Of a DNA stretch of 64,000 bases, positions 41,059-49,482 are shown piece by piece. Position 1 is the first letter of the stretch; every line of letters starts with the position of its first letter. This DNA is from Nocardia paucivorans NBRC 100373 (GTDB lineage Bacteria > Actinomycetota > Actinomycetes > Mycobacteriales > Mycobacteriaceae), in the NCBI RefSeq assembly GCF_000308675.1, contig NZ_BAGE01000041.1, positions 62,001 through 126,000 on the forward strand, in the 5' to 3' direction. Both the position numbers and the translations under genes were made by a program. The notes beneath the pieces are model-generated. The model saw nothing but the letters and a program-made list of their open reading frames with translations. It had not been told where the DNA came from and searched no databases.

Positions 41059-41064
41059 CGGTGT

Positions 41065-41637
41065 CTACATCCAATCGCGATGGGTCACCGCGGTGGGATC
41101 ATCGACCACCTGGTCGATATCCACCGCGTCATCGAATCGCATGAGCGGACCGTCCCGGTCCGGGTTCGCGGATACGGGCGATACCTCGGCTTCCGGGATC
41201 GCAGTGTCCGTGGGCGACTCCTCCGCCGGAGGCTCGGCAGCGATGTCCGCTCCCGGGGGGACGAGCCGGAACTCACTATCGGGCATCCCTTCGAACAGTT
41301 CCGACAGTTTCGGCATTCGCATGCGGTATTCGTTCAGCGGCTCGAACAGTTCACCACTGCGTCGCGCGCTCTCCGCGATGGCCTGCCGAGTGGTGGCGAC
41401 AACGGCCGCCGCGATCTGTTCGTAACTCATATCTCCGATATCGGAGGAGAACTCGAGGTCGATCAAATGACCATTGGCGTCCACGGTCGCGGTGACGCGC
41501 ATATCCGGGGTCGCTGCGCTCACGGTCAGTTCGGCGCGCTGCCGCTCGATCTCCGCCACCCGACGCAATTGCTCTTCCAGGCTCCCCAACACGGCCTCCG
41601 ACCGCGAATCACCGCCCGTAATACGCCCATCCCACAT
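41065..41637 (-). CDS. YbaB/EbfC-family protein
   Basis: 190 residues. The N-terminal two thirds has the YbaB/EbfC layout: a long amphipathic helix (SLEEQLRRVAEIERQRAEL), the strand pair MRVTATVDANGHLIDLEFSS and a C-terminal helix beginning MSYEQIAAAVVATTRQA. The last 60 residues are acidic and disordered. YbaB/EbfC proteins are small dimeric nucleoid-associated proteins; in ESX-toxin loci of actinobacteria a member is often found next to the WXG-like gene, where its job is unclear. ATG at 41637 follows GAGGG. The stop is six bases before the giant gene's start, so the two are almost certainly co-transcribed. Confidence 0.85.
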   Translation of the reverse strand: MWDGRITGGDSRSEAVLGSLEEQLRRVAEIERQRAELTVSAATPDMRVTATVDANGHLIDLEFSSDIGDMSYEQIAAAVVATTRQAIAESARRSGELFEPLNEYRMRMPKLSELFEGMPDSEFRLVPPGADIAAEPPAEESPTDTAIPEAEVSPVSANPDRDGPLMRFDDAVDIDQVVDDPTAVTHRDWM

Positions 41638-41679
41638 ACGGAACCCTCAACCGATCTCGATACCCGGCACCACAACCAC

Positions 41680-42021
41680 TCACAGGACCGGCGGTCGACC
41701 GCCGAAGTTCCGGGAGGACGTTTCTTCGGCCGCATCGAACGCCTCCGCCTGGTCGGCCTGGGCTCGGTACAGGTCACCGCAGTATCGGGACATGACCTCG
41801 GCGCCGTCTCGCGTCGCCTCCATCGCCTCCCATGCTCCCGGCTGTCCGTCCCGCCCCTCGAAGAAGTCGTTCGCGTACTGGTCGTTGCCACACGCCGCGG
41901 GTAATCTCGCCAGCACTTTCACCACCCGCGATGTCCAGGAGTCGACGGCATCGCGGGTATCGGCCCCTTTGCCGGACGCTTTCCGCAGCGCCTCGGTGTC
42001 CACCTGAACGGTCCGCACCAT
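41680..42021 (-). CDS. EspC-like small ESX secretion-associated protein
   Basis: 113 residues. The opening VDTEALRKASGKGADTRDAV and the all-helical plan match the EspC/DUF2580 group of ESX-1 secretion-associated proteins, small WXG100-sized helical hairpins exported with larger partners. A canonical Y-x-x-x-D/E tail motif is not evident, so export on its own is uncertain. It starts with ATG at 42021 after GGAGAGGGAG and leads the tight group with the YbaB-like and giant genes, being separated from espG by 200 bases that hold a 14-bp palindrome. Confidence 0.75.
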   Translation of the reverse strand: MVRTVQVDTEALRKASGKGADTRDAVDSWTSRVVKVLARLPAACGNDQYANDFFEGRDGQPGAWEAMEATRDGAEVMSRYCGDLYRAQADQAEAFDAAEETSSRNFGGRPPVL

Positions 42022-42174
42022 GAATGGACTCCCTCTCCGAATGAAATCGGTACGCGTACGCCTTCCATTGCACCGAATTGCCTCGGTACAGCGCTTTTTC
42101 GAATCGCAACCATCATCACACAGGTCGAGCGGCGTGCTCCCTCAAGAGATTGCAAAATCCCACTCGTCACCCGA

Positions 42175-42188
42175 CGATATGCATATCG
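42175..42188. promoter_or_regulatory. 14-bp palindrome upstream of the EspC-like gene
   Basis: CGATATGCATATCG is a perfect palindrome in the 200-base gap between espG and the EspC-like gene. Such a gap inside an otherwise tightly packed same-strand locus suggests a second promoter for the EspC-ybaB-giant unit, with this as a candidate operator. No clear -10/-35 pair was found. Confidence 0.3.
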
Positions 42189-42221
42189 GTCCGATGGTGA
42201 CCGGCCGTTGCGCGGTCGCGC

Positions 42222-42998
42222 CTACAGCCGCTGATCCCTTATCGAGACGATCACCTCGGCAACGGCGGAATTGATGCGAGCGGCCACCTTCGCAGAATCG
42301 GCTCCGGTGGCGATTCGTGGCCGTCCCGACGATACGATATAGCGGCCGTCGTCCTCCAGATCGAGCAACCAGAAACCGCTCCGCGCGCGATATTTGGGTC
42401 CGTGCCGGCATATTCCTTGCCGAACTTCCACGGCACCGATTCGGACCTGTGGGGTCCGCCGAAATCGTGCGGTGGCGAGTGAGGCCGCATCCTCGTGTGG
42501 TCGCCGCACCGGAGATTGACCGAATCCGGCGAGCGACTCCGTTTCCCGCGGTAGCACGATCTCGGAAAGGCCGCCGGGTTGCCGCTCGGGCAGACGAGCG
42601 GCCATAAGGTCCGCCACCTCCAGATATCCGCATTCGGTGATGGTGAACCCACCGCTGTGCCGAACGGTCTCGCCCGGTAGTTGCTCCAGCAGATACGTAC
42701 GGTCGGAACGCCGTACCGCGTGTAGCCGCACGTGGGTCTCGGGATCGTCGGGCGCCCGTGGATCCCAGGAATGCAGAATTATTCGCAGGTCCGGTTTGGC
42801 GACCACATCGAGGGTATCGTCCAGACCATAGAAATCAATGGCCGCCAAATGCTCGCGGGTGTGCTGGAATCGACGCTCCCCCTCCGCGTTCGAGCCCACA
42901 CGCAATGTGTAGGTGAACGGCGCGGGCAAGAGTACCTCCCGCAGGTCACGCCACAGAACGGCGAATTCGAGGTCGGTGAGTTTCCATTGCCGACGCAT
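42222..42998 (-). CDS. espG: ESX secretion-associated protein EspG
   Basis: 258 residues, the usual EspG size. The start RRQWKLTDLEFAVLWRDL is the hallmark of the family, followed by TYTLRVGSNAEGERR and the HAVRRSDRTYLLEQLPGE strand region. EspG is the cytosolic chaperone that binds the tip of PPE proteins and keeps them soluble until the ESX ATPase takes them. Its ATG overlaps the stop of the preceding PPE-like gene (TGATG, 43000-42996), so chaperone and presumed client are translationally coupled. Which EspG paralogue group it belongs to cannot be told from the sequence alone. Confidence 0.88.
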   Translation of the reverse strand: MRRQWKLTDLEFAVLWRDLREVLLPAPFTYTLRVGSNAEGERRFQHTREHLAAIDFYGLDDTLDVVAKPDLRIILHSWDPRAPDDPETHVRLHAVRRSDRTYLLEQLPGETVRHSGGFTITECGYLEVADLMAARLPERQPGGLSEIVLPRETESLAGFGQSPVRRPHEDAASLATARFRRTPQVRIGAVEVRQGICRHGPKYRARSGFWLLDLEDDGRYIVSSGRPRIATGADSAKVAARINSAVAEVIVSIRDQRL

Positions 42999-45016
42999 CA
43001 GTTTCCGCCCGGTCGCTGTACGATCACCGGCCGTTGCTCCGGTTGTCGCGGCTGCGGTTGTGGCTGTGGTTGCGGCTGCTGCGGCGTCGGCGGGCGTTGC
43101 GGCCGCCCCGGCGGCGGGGCCTGCTCCGGTGTCTGGCGCGCACCGGTTTCACCGACCACCGGCCAGGTCATATCCATCGGCCCGCCGAGCGCCTCGTCCA
43201 TATTGTCGGCCCGATCCAAGTATTTGGCCCGCTCGTGCTTGCCCTCGTCTCGACCACCCCGAGCTCCGGGGGCGCCCGCTCCCGGAGTCATCGGCATACC
43301 CATCGGCGCCCCGTTCGCGGCCGGGCCGGCCATACCGGTCGCCGTCGGGGCCATACCGGAGATTCCGGCACGTGGAAACAGCTTCGAAGTATCCATCCTC
43401 GGGACCTTTGTCTCGTTGCCGACGGCACCGGGACCATTCGCCCCCGCGGTGATACCGCCTCCGGGCCCACGCGACTTCATTCCGGCCAGACCGGCCGGTC
43501 GGTCCTCATCCCGAGGGAACGGCAACCCCCCGGTGGGCACGGCCCCCGGAAGGTCGGTGTTCGACATCTCCCGGGCCACGCCGAGGGCATCCTGAACAGC
43601 CTGTTGCGCGGCGGTCAAACCTTGCTGAACCGCTTGCATACCTTGTTGCTCGGCCTGCCATCGGTCGGATTCCTGCTGCATCTGTTCCCAGGCCTCCGAG
43701 TACGGATCGGTCCCATCCGCACCGACCGGGGCGAGGCGTTCGAGCGTCGACTCCGCCGTCGCCGAGTCGAGGGGGGCCGGCGAGTATCCTCCGGTGCCCC
43801 CATAGGGAGTTTCCGCACCGTTCCCGTATGTCCCACCACCCGCGCCGGGATCGCTCGACGATGTTTCCTCCGAAGGAGGAAGGCTGCCGGATTCGGTGAT
43901 ATACGACGGAATCACCGGGAAGTACTGGGCCGTATCGGTGATACCGGCCAAATACGTGTTCCGATAGTTCTCACGGTAAACCGGGGTCGGGTCCTCGACG
44001 ATGACAATCGTATCCGTGTGGAACCCGTTGGCATCGGACTCCCAGAGCAATTTTTCTTCCCAGGAGTACTCGTCGTCGAGCGTGCGGGTGTCCAGATACG
44101 GATATTCCGAGGCAGCGCTCCCGGAAGTCGAATAGGTCCCCGCCATATTGTCGGGTCCCTGCGGCATCACTTTCTGCGTTTCATCCAGCCAGAGGGACGC
44201 ATATCGATAGGCATCCCCGACCCGCCACATCGCCTCCACCAGGGATTTGAGCTGTTTCGAATAGTTCTCCGACGCCAGCACCGCGGCCGCTTTTCCTTCA
44301 CCTTCCCACGTATCGGCGGTGGAACCAATCAGAGAATTCATGAAATCCCCCGCCGCCGTGTTCAACGTATCACCGAAACGGTACCACTTGGTTCCGAGCG
44401 ATTCGTAAAGGCCCGACAGGCCATAGGTTCGAATATAATCCCCCAGCGACCACAAGTCGTCGTACCCCATACCCTCCGGAAAATCCGCCCACAGCTCGAC
44501 CGGGGAACTCATTTCCATATTCTCCAGTCGGTCCATGAGAAATTCTTTCGAGTGGACGGCACCGGAGTGCGGCAGCAGAGAGACAATGGTTGCGGTGGAC
44601 GGCCGCACATTGTCCAGGTCGAATTCCGAGGAGGATATGTCCTCGGCCTCCTGATACTTCTTCCCCGCCTCCTTGAAGGTCTCCAGCATATTGTTGAGGC
44701 CGTCCAGGTACGTCCCCGTCGCACCGGCCGAACCAATGGCGTGGGCCAGGTCGGTTCCCAGTCGGGTGAGCTTCGTGTCGAGCGCACCGAGGGAATGCAC
44801 ACTCGGTGGCACCGATGCCGTCACCGAACTCGCCCCGTCCATCAGCCCCTCTGTGCCGAGCCCGTGCAGCACTTCCATCAGTTCGGCGCACATGGTCGCG
44901 CAGGTGTATGCAATACCGTCCTCGAGCAGCAGCGCTCCGTCCGCCGCCAGTTCGGCGATCGAAGACCACGACGGGACTTCGGGCTCGGCGGAATCGGTGG
45001 TCTCTTCTTCTGCCAT
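42998..45016 (-). CDS. PPE/WXG-like ESX substrate with proline-rich tail
   Basis: 672 residues. The N-terminal 300 residues are helical and hold two WXG-type hallmarks: Y-x-x-x-E (YQEAE, residues 121-125), the ESX export signal, and a W-x-G turn (TWEGEG, 237-239) followed by a helix with SENYSKQLKSLVEAMW. The middle is Ser/Gly/Tyr-rich and apparently disordered, and the tail is Pro/Gln-rich (PQPQPQPQP). Coupling to espG immediately downstream supports a PPE-like client role, although the textbook PPE motif is not present at the N-terminus. It starts 6 bases after the stop of the 575-residue gene. It probably helps carry or cap the giant protein (inference). Confidence 0.7.
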   Translation of the reverse strand: MAEEETTDSAEPEVPSWSSIAELAADGALLLEDGIAYTCATMCAELMEVLHGLGTEGLMDGASSVTASVPPSVHSLGALDTKLTRLGTDLAHAIGSAGATGTYLDGLNNMLETFKEAGKKYQEAEDISSSEFDLDNVRPSTATIVSLLPHSGAVHSKEFLMDRLENMEMSSPVELWADFPEGMGYDDLWSLGDYIRTYGLSGLYESLGTKWYRFGDTLNTAAGDFMNSLIGSTADTWEGEGKAAAVLASENYSKQLKSLVEAMWRVGDAYRYASLWLDETQKVMPQGPDNMAGTYSTSGSAASEYPYLDTRTLDDEYSWEEKLLWESDANGFHTDTIVIVEDPTPVYRENYRNTYLAGITDTAQYFPVIPSYITESGSLPPSEETSSSDPGAGGGTYGNGAETPYGGTGGYSPAPLDSATAESTLERLAPVGADGTDPYSEAWEQMQQESDRWQAEQQGMQAVQQGLTAAQQAVQDALGVAREMSNTDLPGAVPTGGLPFPRDEDRPAGLAGMKSRGPGGGITAGANGPGAVGNETKVPRMDTSKLFPRAGISGMAPTATGMAGPAANGAPMGMPMTPGAGAPGARGGRDEGKHERAKYLDRADNMDEALGGPMDMTWPVVGETGARQTPEQAPPPGRPQRPPTPQQPQPQPQPQPRQPEQRPVIVQRPGGN

Positions 45017-45022
45017 CGGTGC

Positions 45023-46750
45023 TCAGCCTCTCCCTACTGCGCCGCGAACCACCGGCCCCGCGCCTGATATGCCCCGGTCGTCGCCTGCTTGCCGCCGCCG
45101 TCGGAAGCGTTGCTCGAATTGGGCGACGAACCGTTTCGGCGCGACAGCGGACGACGAGATTTCCAGTACACCGTCGTCGGCGATGCAAAAGATCGGCCGG
45201 TCGCTCGCGAACTCGTCGGACGGCCCCGGCGCATACACCATCCACCCGCAGTCGAGCCGCTCGGTCACCAGTTCGTCCATCGAATATCCGGGGGCGTCGA
45301 GACCGTGTCCACCGAGATATTGCCGAACCCGAGTGAGCGCCAATTTCTCCGGCATGGCCGCGAGTTTTTCCACCAGTAGTCCGGCGATCCGGAATTGGAA
45401 CAGCGCGGCGCCCATATCGACCCCATCGGCACCGAAGGCATTCAGCACGGTTTCCTCGGTCACCGCGCCGCTTTCGGCAGCGTCCACCAGCGTCGCGATC
45501 GCCGCACTCCGTTCCGAGTCGTTCCCGCGCGAAACAACTCGGGTGATGATGTCCACCACGGTATCCGCCGTCCGAATCCCGGGCAGCGCGAAGGCGCACC
45601 GCTGCGCCGGTGGCGACTCACCCCGATACCAGTGGCCGTTCTCCCACCAGTAGCAGAAGGACAGCAAACCGGAGGCGGCACGCGGGTTCAACACCGGGTC
45701 GGCCACCCATTCGGGCGCACCTGCATAAAAGTTGGGCATATCGCGGGCGCGGTTGTACACCGCGTCGAGCATGGGATCATCCCAGACGCCACCCGACAGC
45801 ACCGCCCGATCGCCGGGCAGCGCGCAGAGAGTCGCCCCGCTACGTCGGGAACTTTCGAACCATCCCAGCGCGGGCAGCATCCGTGGCCCCCGTTCCGAAC
45901 CCGCGGCCGTGAATGCGGCCGCGAGAGCGGTCCACCGTGCCCACATCGCAGGAAACGGAGGGAACTCGTTCTCCACCAGTTCCGACCATATCGAGGCGGC
46001 ACGATCGGCCCGCGCCATAACGACGGCCCGGTGCGGGCTGCGGGTCTGTCGACCGTCGTGTCCGATATAGGCGGCCAGCCACACGGGTAACCGGTCGCGC
46101 GGAAAGGATTTCAGATCGGCTCGATACGCGGCGGACCCGAGGAGTTGATCGCCCGGAAACGGCCGGTCACCGTGGTCGTACTCGGCTTCGATATCGCCAT
46201 CGGCGGTGACGTGCAATACCAATCTCCACCAGGTGCCCGATCCCGGTACGGCGGTTGCCGCTCGATATTCGCGCACCGACTCCACCGCGGGCCTCGGTAC
46301 ATCGACCACCGTCTCGACCCCGTCGACCGTGAAAACCGCCCGCGCGGCCCAGGCCGAAACGGTCACCGACAGCTCCGCATACAGACGATCCCATCCGGGT
46401 GGTGCCACATCGAGCAACCGGTCGACAATGCGCTCGAGCGCATCCCGGGCGTCCGCGGACCGGGCGGTATCCGGAGCCGAGGCGTTTTCCGCTGCGGCGT
46501 CGTCCACCTCTTCGTTCGACTCCACAACGGTGGGTTCCGGCGCCTTGGCGGCTCGAGCCGACTCGGCCGATTTCGATAATCCGGGTGAATTATCGGGAGC
46601 GGCGGGCCTTCCGGTGGCGCGTATTCCATCGATTTCATGCGGCCGTTCGGCATCGGAAGACCTCCGATCCCCCGTCGGTTCCCCGACCGCATTCAATACG
46701 AACGGTATGTCCGGGTCCCCGCCCGAACCGTCCTCGCCCTGCCCCGCCAT
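45023..46750 (-). CDS. Unrecognised 575-residue protein, first gene of the ESX-toxin locus
   Basis: No family recognised with certainty. Residues 1-100 are acidic and low-complexity. A helical and beta region (about 105-240) contains VSAWAARAVFTVDGVETVVDV and a strand with EYDHGDRPFPGDQ. The middle includes GLLSFCYWWENGHWYRGES. The last 100 residues end with GWMVYAPGPSDEFASDRP and a following IFCIADDGVLEISSSAVAPK, wording I associate with small immunity or chaperone-like domains of actinobacterial toxin loci. No signal peptide or membrane segment is seen. The ATG at 46750 has only a weak GGATAGGG upstream. Seven bases separate it from the PPE-like gene, so it belongs to the same transcript. 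Confidence 0.7.
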   Translation of the reverse strand: MAGQGEDGSGGDPDIPFVLNAVGEPTGDRRSSDAERPHEIDGIRATGRPAAPDNSPGLSKSAESARAAKAPEPTVVESNEEVDDAAAENASAPDTARSADARDALERIVDRLLDVAPPGWDRLYAELSVTVSAWAARAVFTVDGVETVVDVPRPAVESVREYRAATAVPGSGTWWRLVLHVTADGDIEAEYDHGDRPFPGDQLLGSAAYRADLKSFPRDRLPVWLAAYIGHDGRQTRSPHRAVVMARADRAASIWSELVENEFPPFPAMWARWTALAAAFTAAGSERGPRMLPALGWFESSRRSGATLCALPGDRAVLSGGVWDDPMLDAVYNRARDMPNFYAGAPEWVADPVLNPRAASGLLSFCYWWENGHWYRGESPPAQRCAFALPGIRTADTVVDIITRVVSRGNDSERSAAIATLVDAAESGAVTEETVLNAFGADGVDMGAALFQFRIAGLLVEKLAAMPEKLALTRVRQYLGGHGLDAPGYSMDELVTERLDCGWMVYAPGPSDEFASDRPIFCIADDGVLEISSSAVAPKRFVAQFEQRFRRRRQAGDDRGISGAGPVVRGAVGRG

Positions 46751-46811
46751 GGTGTGCGAACCCTATCCGGCCTTTCCTCATCGATCGATGGCTGCTCTCG
46801 GCTTCGAAACA

Positions 46812-46841
46812 AGTTCAGCTACCGGGTCGTACGACTGTCAA
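46812..46841 (-). promoter_or_regulatory. Candidate promoter of the ESX-toxin locus
   Basis: On the minus strand TTGACA (46841-46836) is followed after 18 bases by TGAACT (46817-46812), about 60-90 bases before the start of the first gene. The -35 is perfect, the -10 is weak. The spacer contains the 10-bp palindrome GTCGTACGAC (46826-46835), a possible repressor site. The 46751-47042 interval holds no gene. Confidence 0.4.
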
Positions 46842-47042
46842 CCACACACCGGCGAGCCATCATTGTCCTTACATTCCTTTGAGATTCATGGACTCACGAT
46901 GGAAGCCGGGTGACCACACGTAATACGAGTACAAATTTTCCGAACAATTCCGTACCCATATCCCATGGGATGATTCTGTCGCGGAGGATTCACATACTCG
47001 GCGCATCAAGGGAACGTAAATATCCACCGACGCAACGTTTCA

Positions 47043-48566
47043 TCACGACGTCCCGGTCCTAGGTGAGCCCTCGCTACGTCGTGACCTGTCGGCCGAAAGA
47101 CGACCTGTCGTCGATGGTGCGGCCGGACCTGCGTCACGGACCATGTCGGCGTGGCGTCTCGGCAGGTGAACGACAACGCGGAGACCGTGCGGGGTCACTG
47201 CCTCGACCCGCAGTTCGCCTCGATGGCGTTGGGCCAATGCCGCCGCGATCGACAACCCGAGGCCGGTGCCACCGGCCTCGGCGGTGGCACCGCGGAAGAA
47301 GCGGTTCGTCAAACGGTCCAGTTCGTCGGCGGCGACACCGACGCCGTTATCGGTGACCGTAATGATCACTCGATCTCCCTCCGCCTCCAGCCGCACCTCG
47401 GTGCGCGCTCCCGCACCCGCATACCTGGCGGCATTGCTCAATATCACGTCCAGGATCTGGTCCAGCACATCGGCCGGAACCGCCATCGGGACATCACCGG
47501 TCGGCATAGCGACGACCAGCTCCATATCGGCGCCCTCGAAGACCGGCTGCCATTCGTCCACCCGGTCGTCCACCACCCGCCGGGCTTCGCATTCCTGCGG
47601 CCAGTCCGGATCGGAGGTGGACGCGGCGACATCGGCGGGAGTTTCGGCGACGGCCAGGCGGAGCAGGCCGTCGAGTACCGCGGACAGGCGGTCCACCTGG
47701 TAGATGGCACGTTGGTAGATTGCCGCGTTCTTCTCGGGGACGAATCGGCCGAGCGATTCCAACCGGATCGACAGGGCCGCCAGTGGGTTGCGGATGGCGT
47801 GGGCGGTATCGGCGACCAGTCGGCGTTGCGCTTCGATGGAACCGGTGACCACCTGCACCATGGCATCGAACGATGCCGCCAACTCGCGTATTTCGGGCGG
47901 ACCACCGTAATCCCGTCGGATCGGGGCCGTCCGAGCGCCGGCGACCGGCTTCGGCAGCGTCACCGTCAGATCGGCGAGCGAGGACGACAGCTTCGACAGC
48001 GGGCTCAGAATCCACCGACTCAACAACACCGCCAAACCGGTGAACAGGGCCAGCGCAGTCCACCCCACCAGCGATATCACGGCAAATCGGTCCACGATAT
48101 CCTGTTTGGCCAGAACTGTGGATGTCTCGATCAGCACCGCTCCCTTCACCCGGACCCCCATGCCGACCGGTCGGGCCACCACCATGATGTCCGGGTCCCA
48201 GGGGCGCAGGCGGTGTGGTGGTTGCCGAGGGTGGCGATTACGGAGTGCGTCCAGCAGCGCCTCCCGGACCGCGGAATCCTCCGAGCGCACCCCCGTATTC
48301 ACCACTTCCTGCCCGGTCGGGCCCACGACGAGTATGTGGTCACCGCGCAGACGGTGATATCGCCCGGCTTCCCGAATCAGTGATCGGTCGTTGCCCGTCG
48401 CCACCGCTTCGGCGGCGAGGTCGGCGAACCGTTCCGCATCGACATACCGCCCGAACCACAATTTCTGGGTTCGATTCGTCGACGCCTCCATACCCAATGG
48501 GATGGCCAGACCGGCAATGGTCAGCAACGCCATGAGCACCAGGATGGCCGTCAGTCGCCGTCGCAC
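47043..48566 (-). CDS. Two-component sensor histidine kinase
   Basis: 507 residues. A membrane helix at 7-27, an extracellular sensor of about 140 residues, a second membrane helix (about 168-192), HAMP, then the kinase core. The H-box is DTAHAIRNPLAAL with His256, the N-box VILSNAARYA, the G1 box DNGVGV and the G2 box GGTGLGLSIA. All key residues are present. It receives an unknown envelope signal and phosphorylates the adjacent response regulator, encoded 15 bases upstream. The order regulator-kinase on one transcript is usual. The toxin locus starts about 290 bases further on in the same direction, so regulation of that locus is possible but unproven. Confidence 0.92.
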   Translation of the reverse strand: MRRRLTAILVLMALLTIAGLAIPLGMEASTNRTQKLWFGRYVDAERFADLAAEAVATGNDRSLIREAGRYHRLRGDHILVVGPTGQEVVNTGVRSEDSAVREALLDALRNRHPRQPPHRLRPWDPDIMVVARPVGMGVRVKGAVLIETSTVLAKQDIVDRFAVISLVGWTALALFTGLAVLLSRWILSPLSKLSSSLADLTVTLPKPVAGARTAPIRRDYGGPPEIRELAASFDAMVQVVTGSIEAQRRLVADTAHAIRNPLAALSIRLESLGRFVPEKNAAIYQRAIYQVDRLSAVLDGLLRLAVAETPADVAASTSDPDWPQECEARRVVDDRVDEWQPVFEGADMELVVAMPTGDVPMAVPADVLDQILDVILSNAARYAGAGARTEVRLEAEGDRVIITVTDNGVGVAADELDRLTNRFFRGATAEAGGTGLGLSIAAALAQRHRGELRVEAVTPHGLRVVVHLPRRHADMVRDAGPAAPSTTGRLSADRSRRSEGSPRTGTS

Positions 48567-48581
48567 ACCTAGAACCCGTCG

Positions 48582-49316
48582 TCATCGACCCCAGCGGTAG
48601 CCGAATCCTCGGATGGTGGTGATGAGACCCGGCCGTCCCAGTTTGGCCCGCAGGGTAGAGATGTGCACATCGAGCGAGCGGGATACGGCCAGAAAAGCGT
48701 CGCCCCATACCTCGTCCATCAACTTCTCCCGGCTCATGGCGCATCCCGGCCGGCTCACCAGGGCCGCCATCAGATCGAATTCCTTCTGGGTGAGGTCGAC
48801 CACGGCGCCGTCGATCATCACCTCCCGCGCGTCGAGGTCCACCCGGACGTCCCCGGTCACCACCACCTGTGGGCCGGCACCGGCCGCCGACTGTGCCGCA
48901 CGACGAACGGAGGCCTCCAGTCGCGCGATCAGTTCGGCGATTCGTGGTGGTTTCACCAGGTAGTCGTCGGCACCGCTGCGCAGACCACGCACCACGGTTC
49001 GTTCGTCGTTGCGGGCGGTGAGGATCACCACCGGTATCGTGCTGACCTCACGCAGCTTGCGCAGTACGTCCAGCCCATCACCATCGGGCAGACCGAGATC
49101 CAGGATCACCGCATCGTAGTGGCGATGGCGAAGCAGCAGGTCGGCCCCTCGGGACTTCCGATCCACGCGATATCCCGAATCCTCCAGGATCTCGACGAGT
49201 GCCTCCCCCACCTCGTCGTCGTCCTCCACCACCACAACCCGCACCCGCGGGTCGTCGTCGGTGAGCGGGTCATCGGAAGGTGTGTCGCCCGCCCGGCCCG
49301 CTGTGTCCTGTGTCAA
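48582..49316 (-). CDS. OmpR/PhoB-family response regulator
   Basis: 244 residues: a 24-residue disordered acidic N-terminus, a receiver domain (VRVVVVEDDDEVG, phospho-acceptor Asp73 in AVILDLGLPDGDGL, then VILTARND and the Lys of DDYLVKPP) and a winged-helix output domain ending LDVHISTLRAKLGRPGLITT and GFGYRWGR. It partners the sensor kinase encoded immediately downstream. The long acidic leader before the receiver is unusual; a start at a later codon is possible but none is better placed. Confidence 0.93.
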   Translation of the reverse strand: MTQDTAGRAGDTPSDDPLTDDDPRVRVVVVEDDDEVGEALVEILEDSGYRVDRKSRGADLLLRHRHYDAVILDLGLPDGDGLDVLRKLREVSTIPVVILTARNDERTVVRGLRSGADDYLVKPPRIAELIARLEASVRRAAQSAAGAGPQVVVTGDVRVDLDAREVMIDGAVVDLTQKEFDLMAALVSRPGCAMSREKLMDEVWGDAFLAVSRSLDVHISTLRAKLGRPGLITTIRGFGYRWGR

Positions 49317-49482
49317 TGATGCCCACCCATTCCGGTCCGCAGACCGATACCTCGTTCACCCGCTCGCTCCCACGTCGCATCCATCATCCCTATGTAATTC
49401 ACGATCTTTCGGCACGGAAGCGGAATCGGGACAATTTACCGTCCTTTGATCCCGTGGAAGGACGGATGTCCGCCGGGACGGC

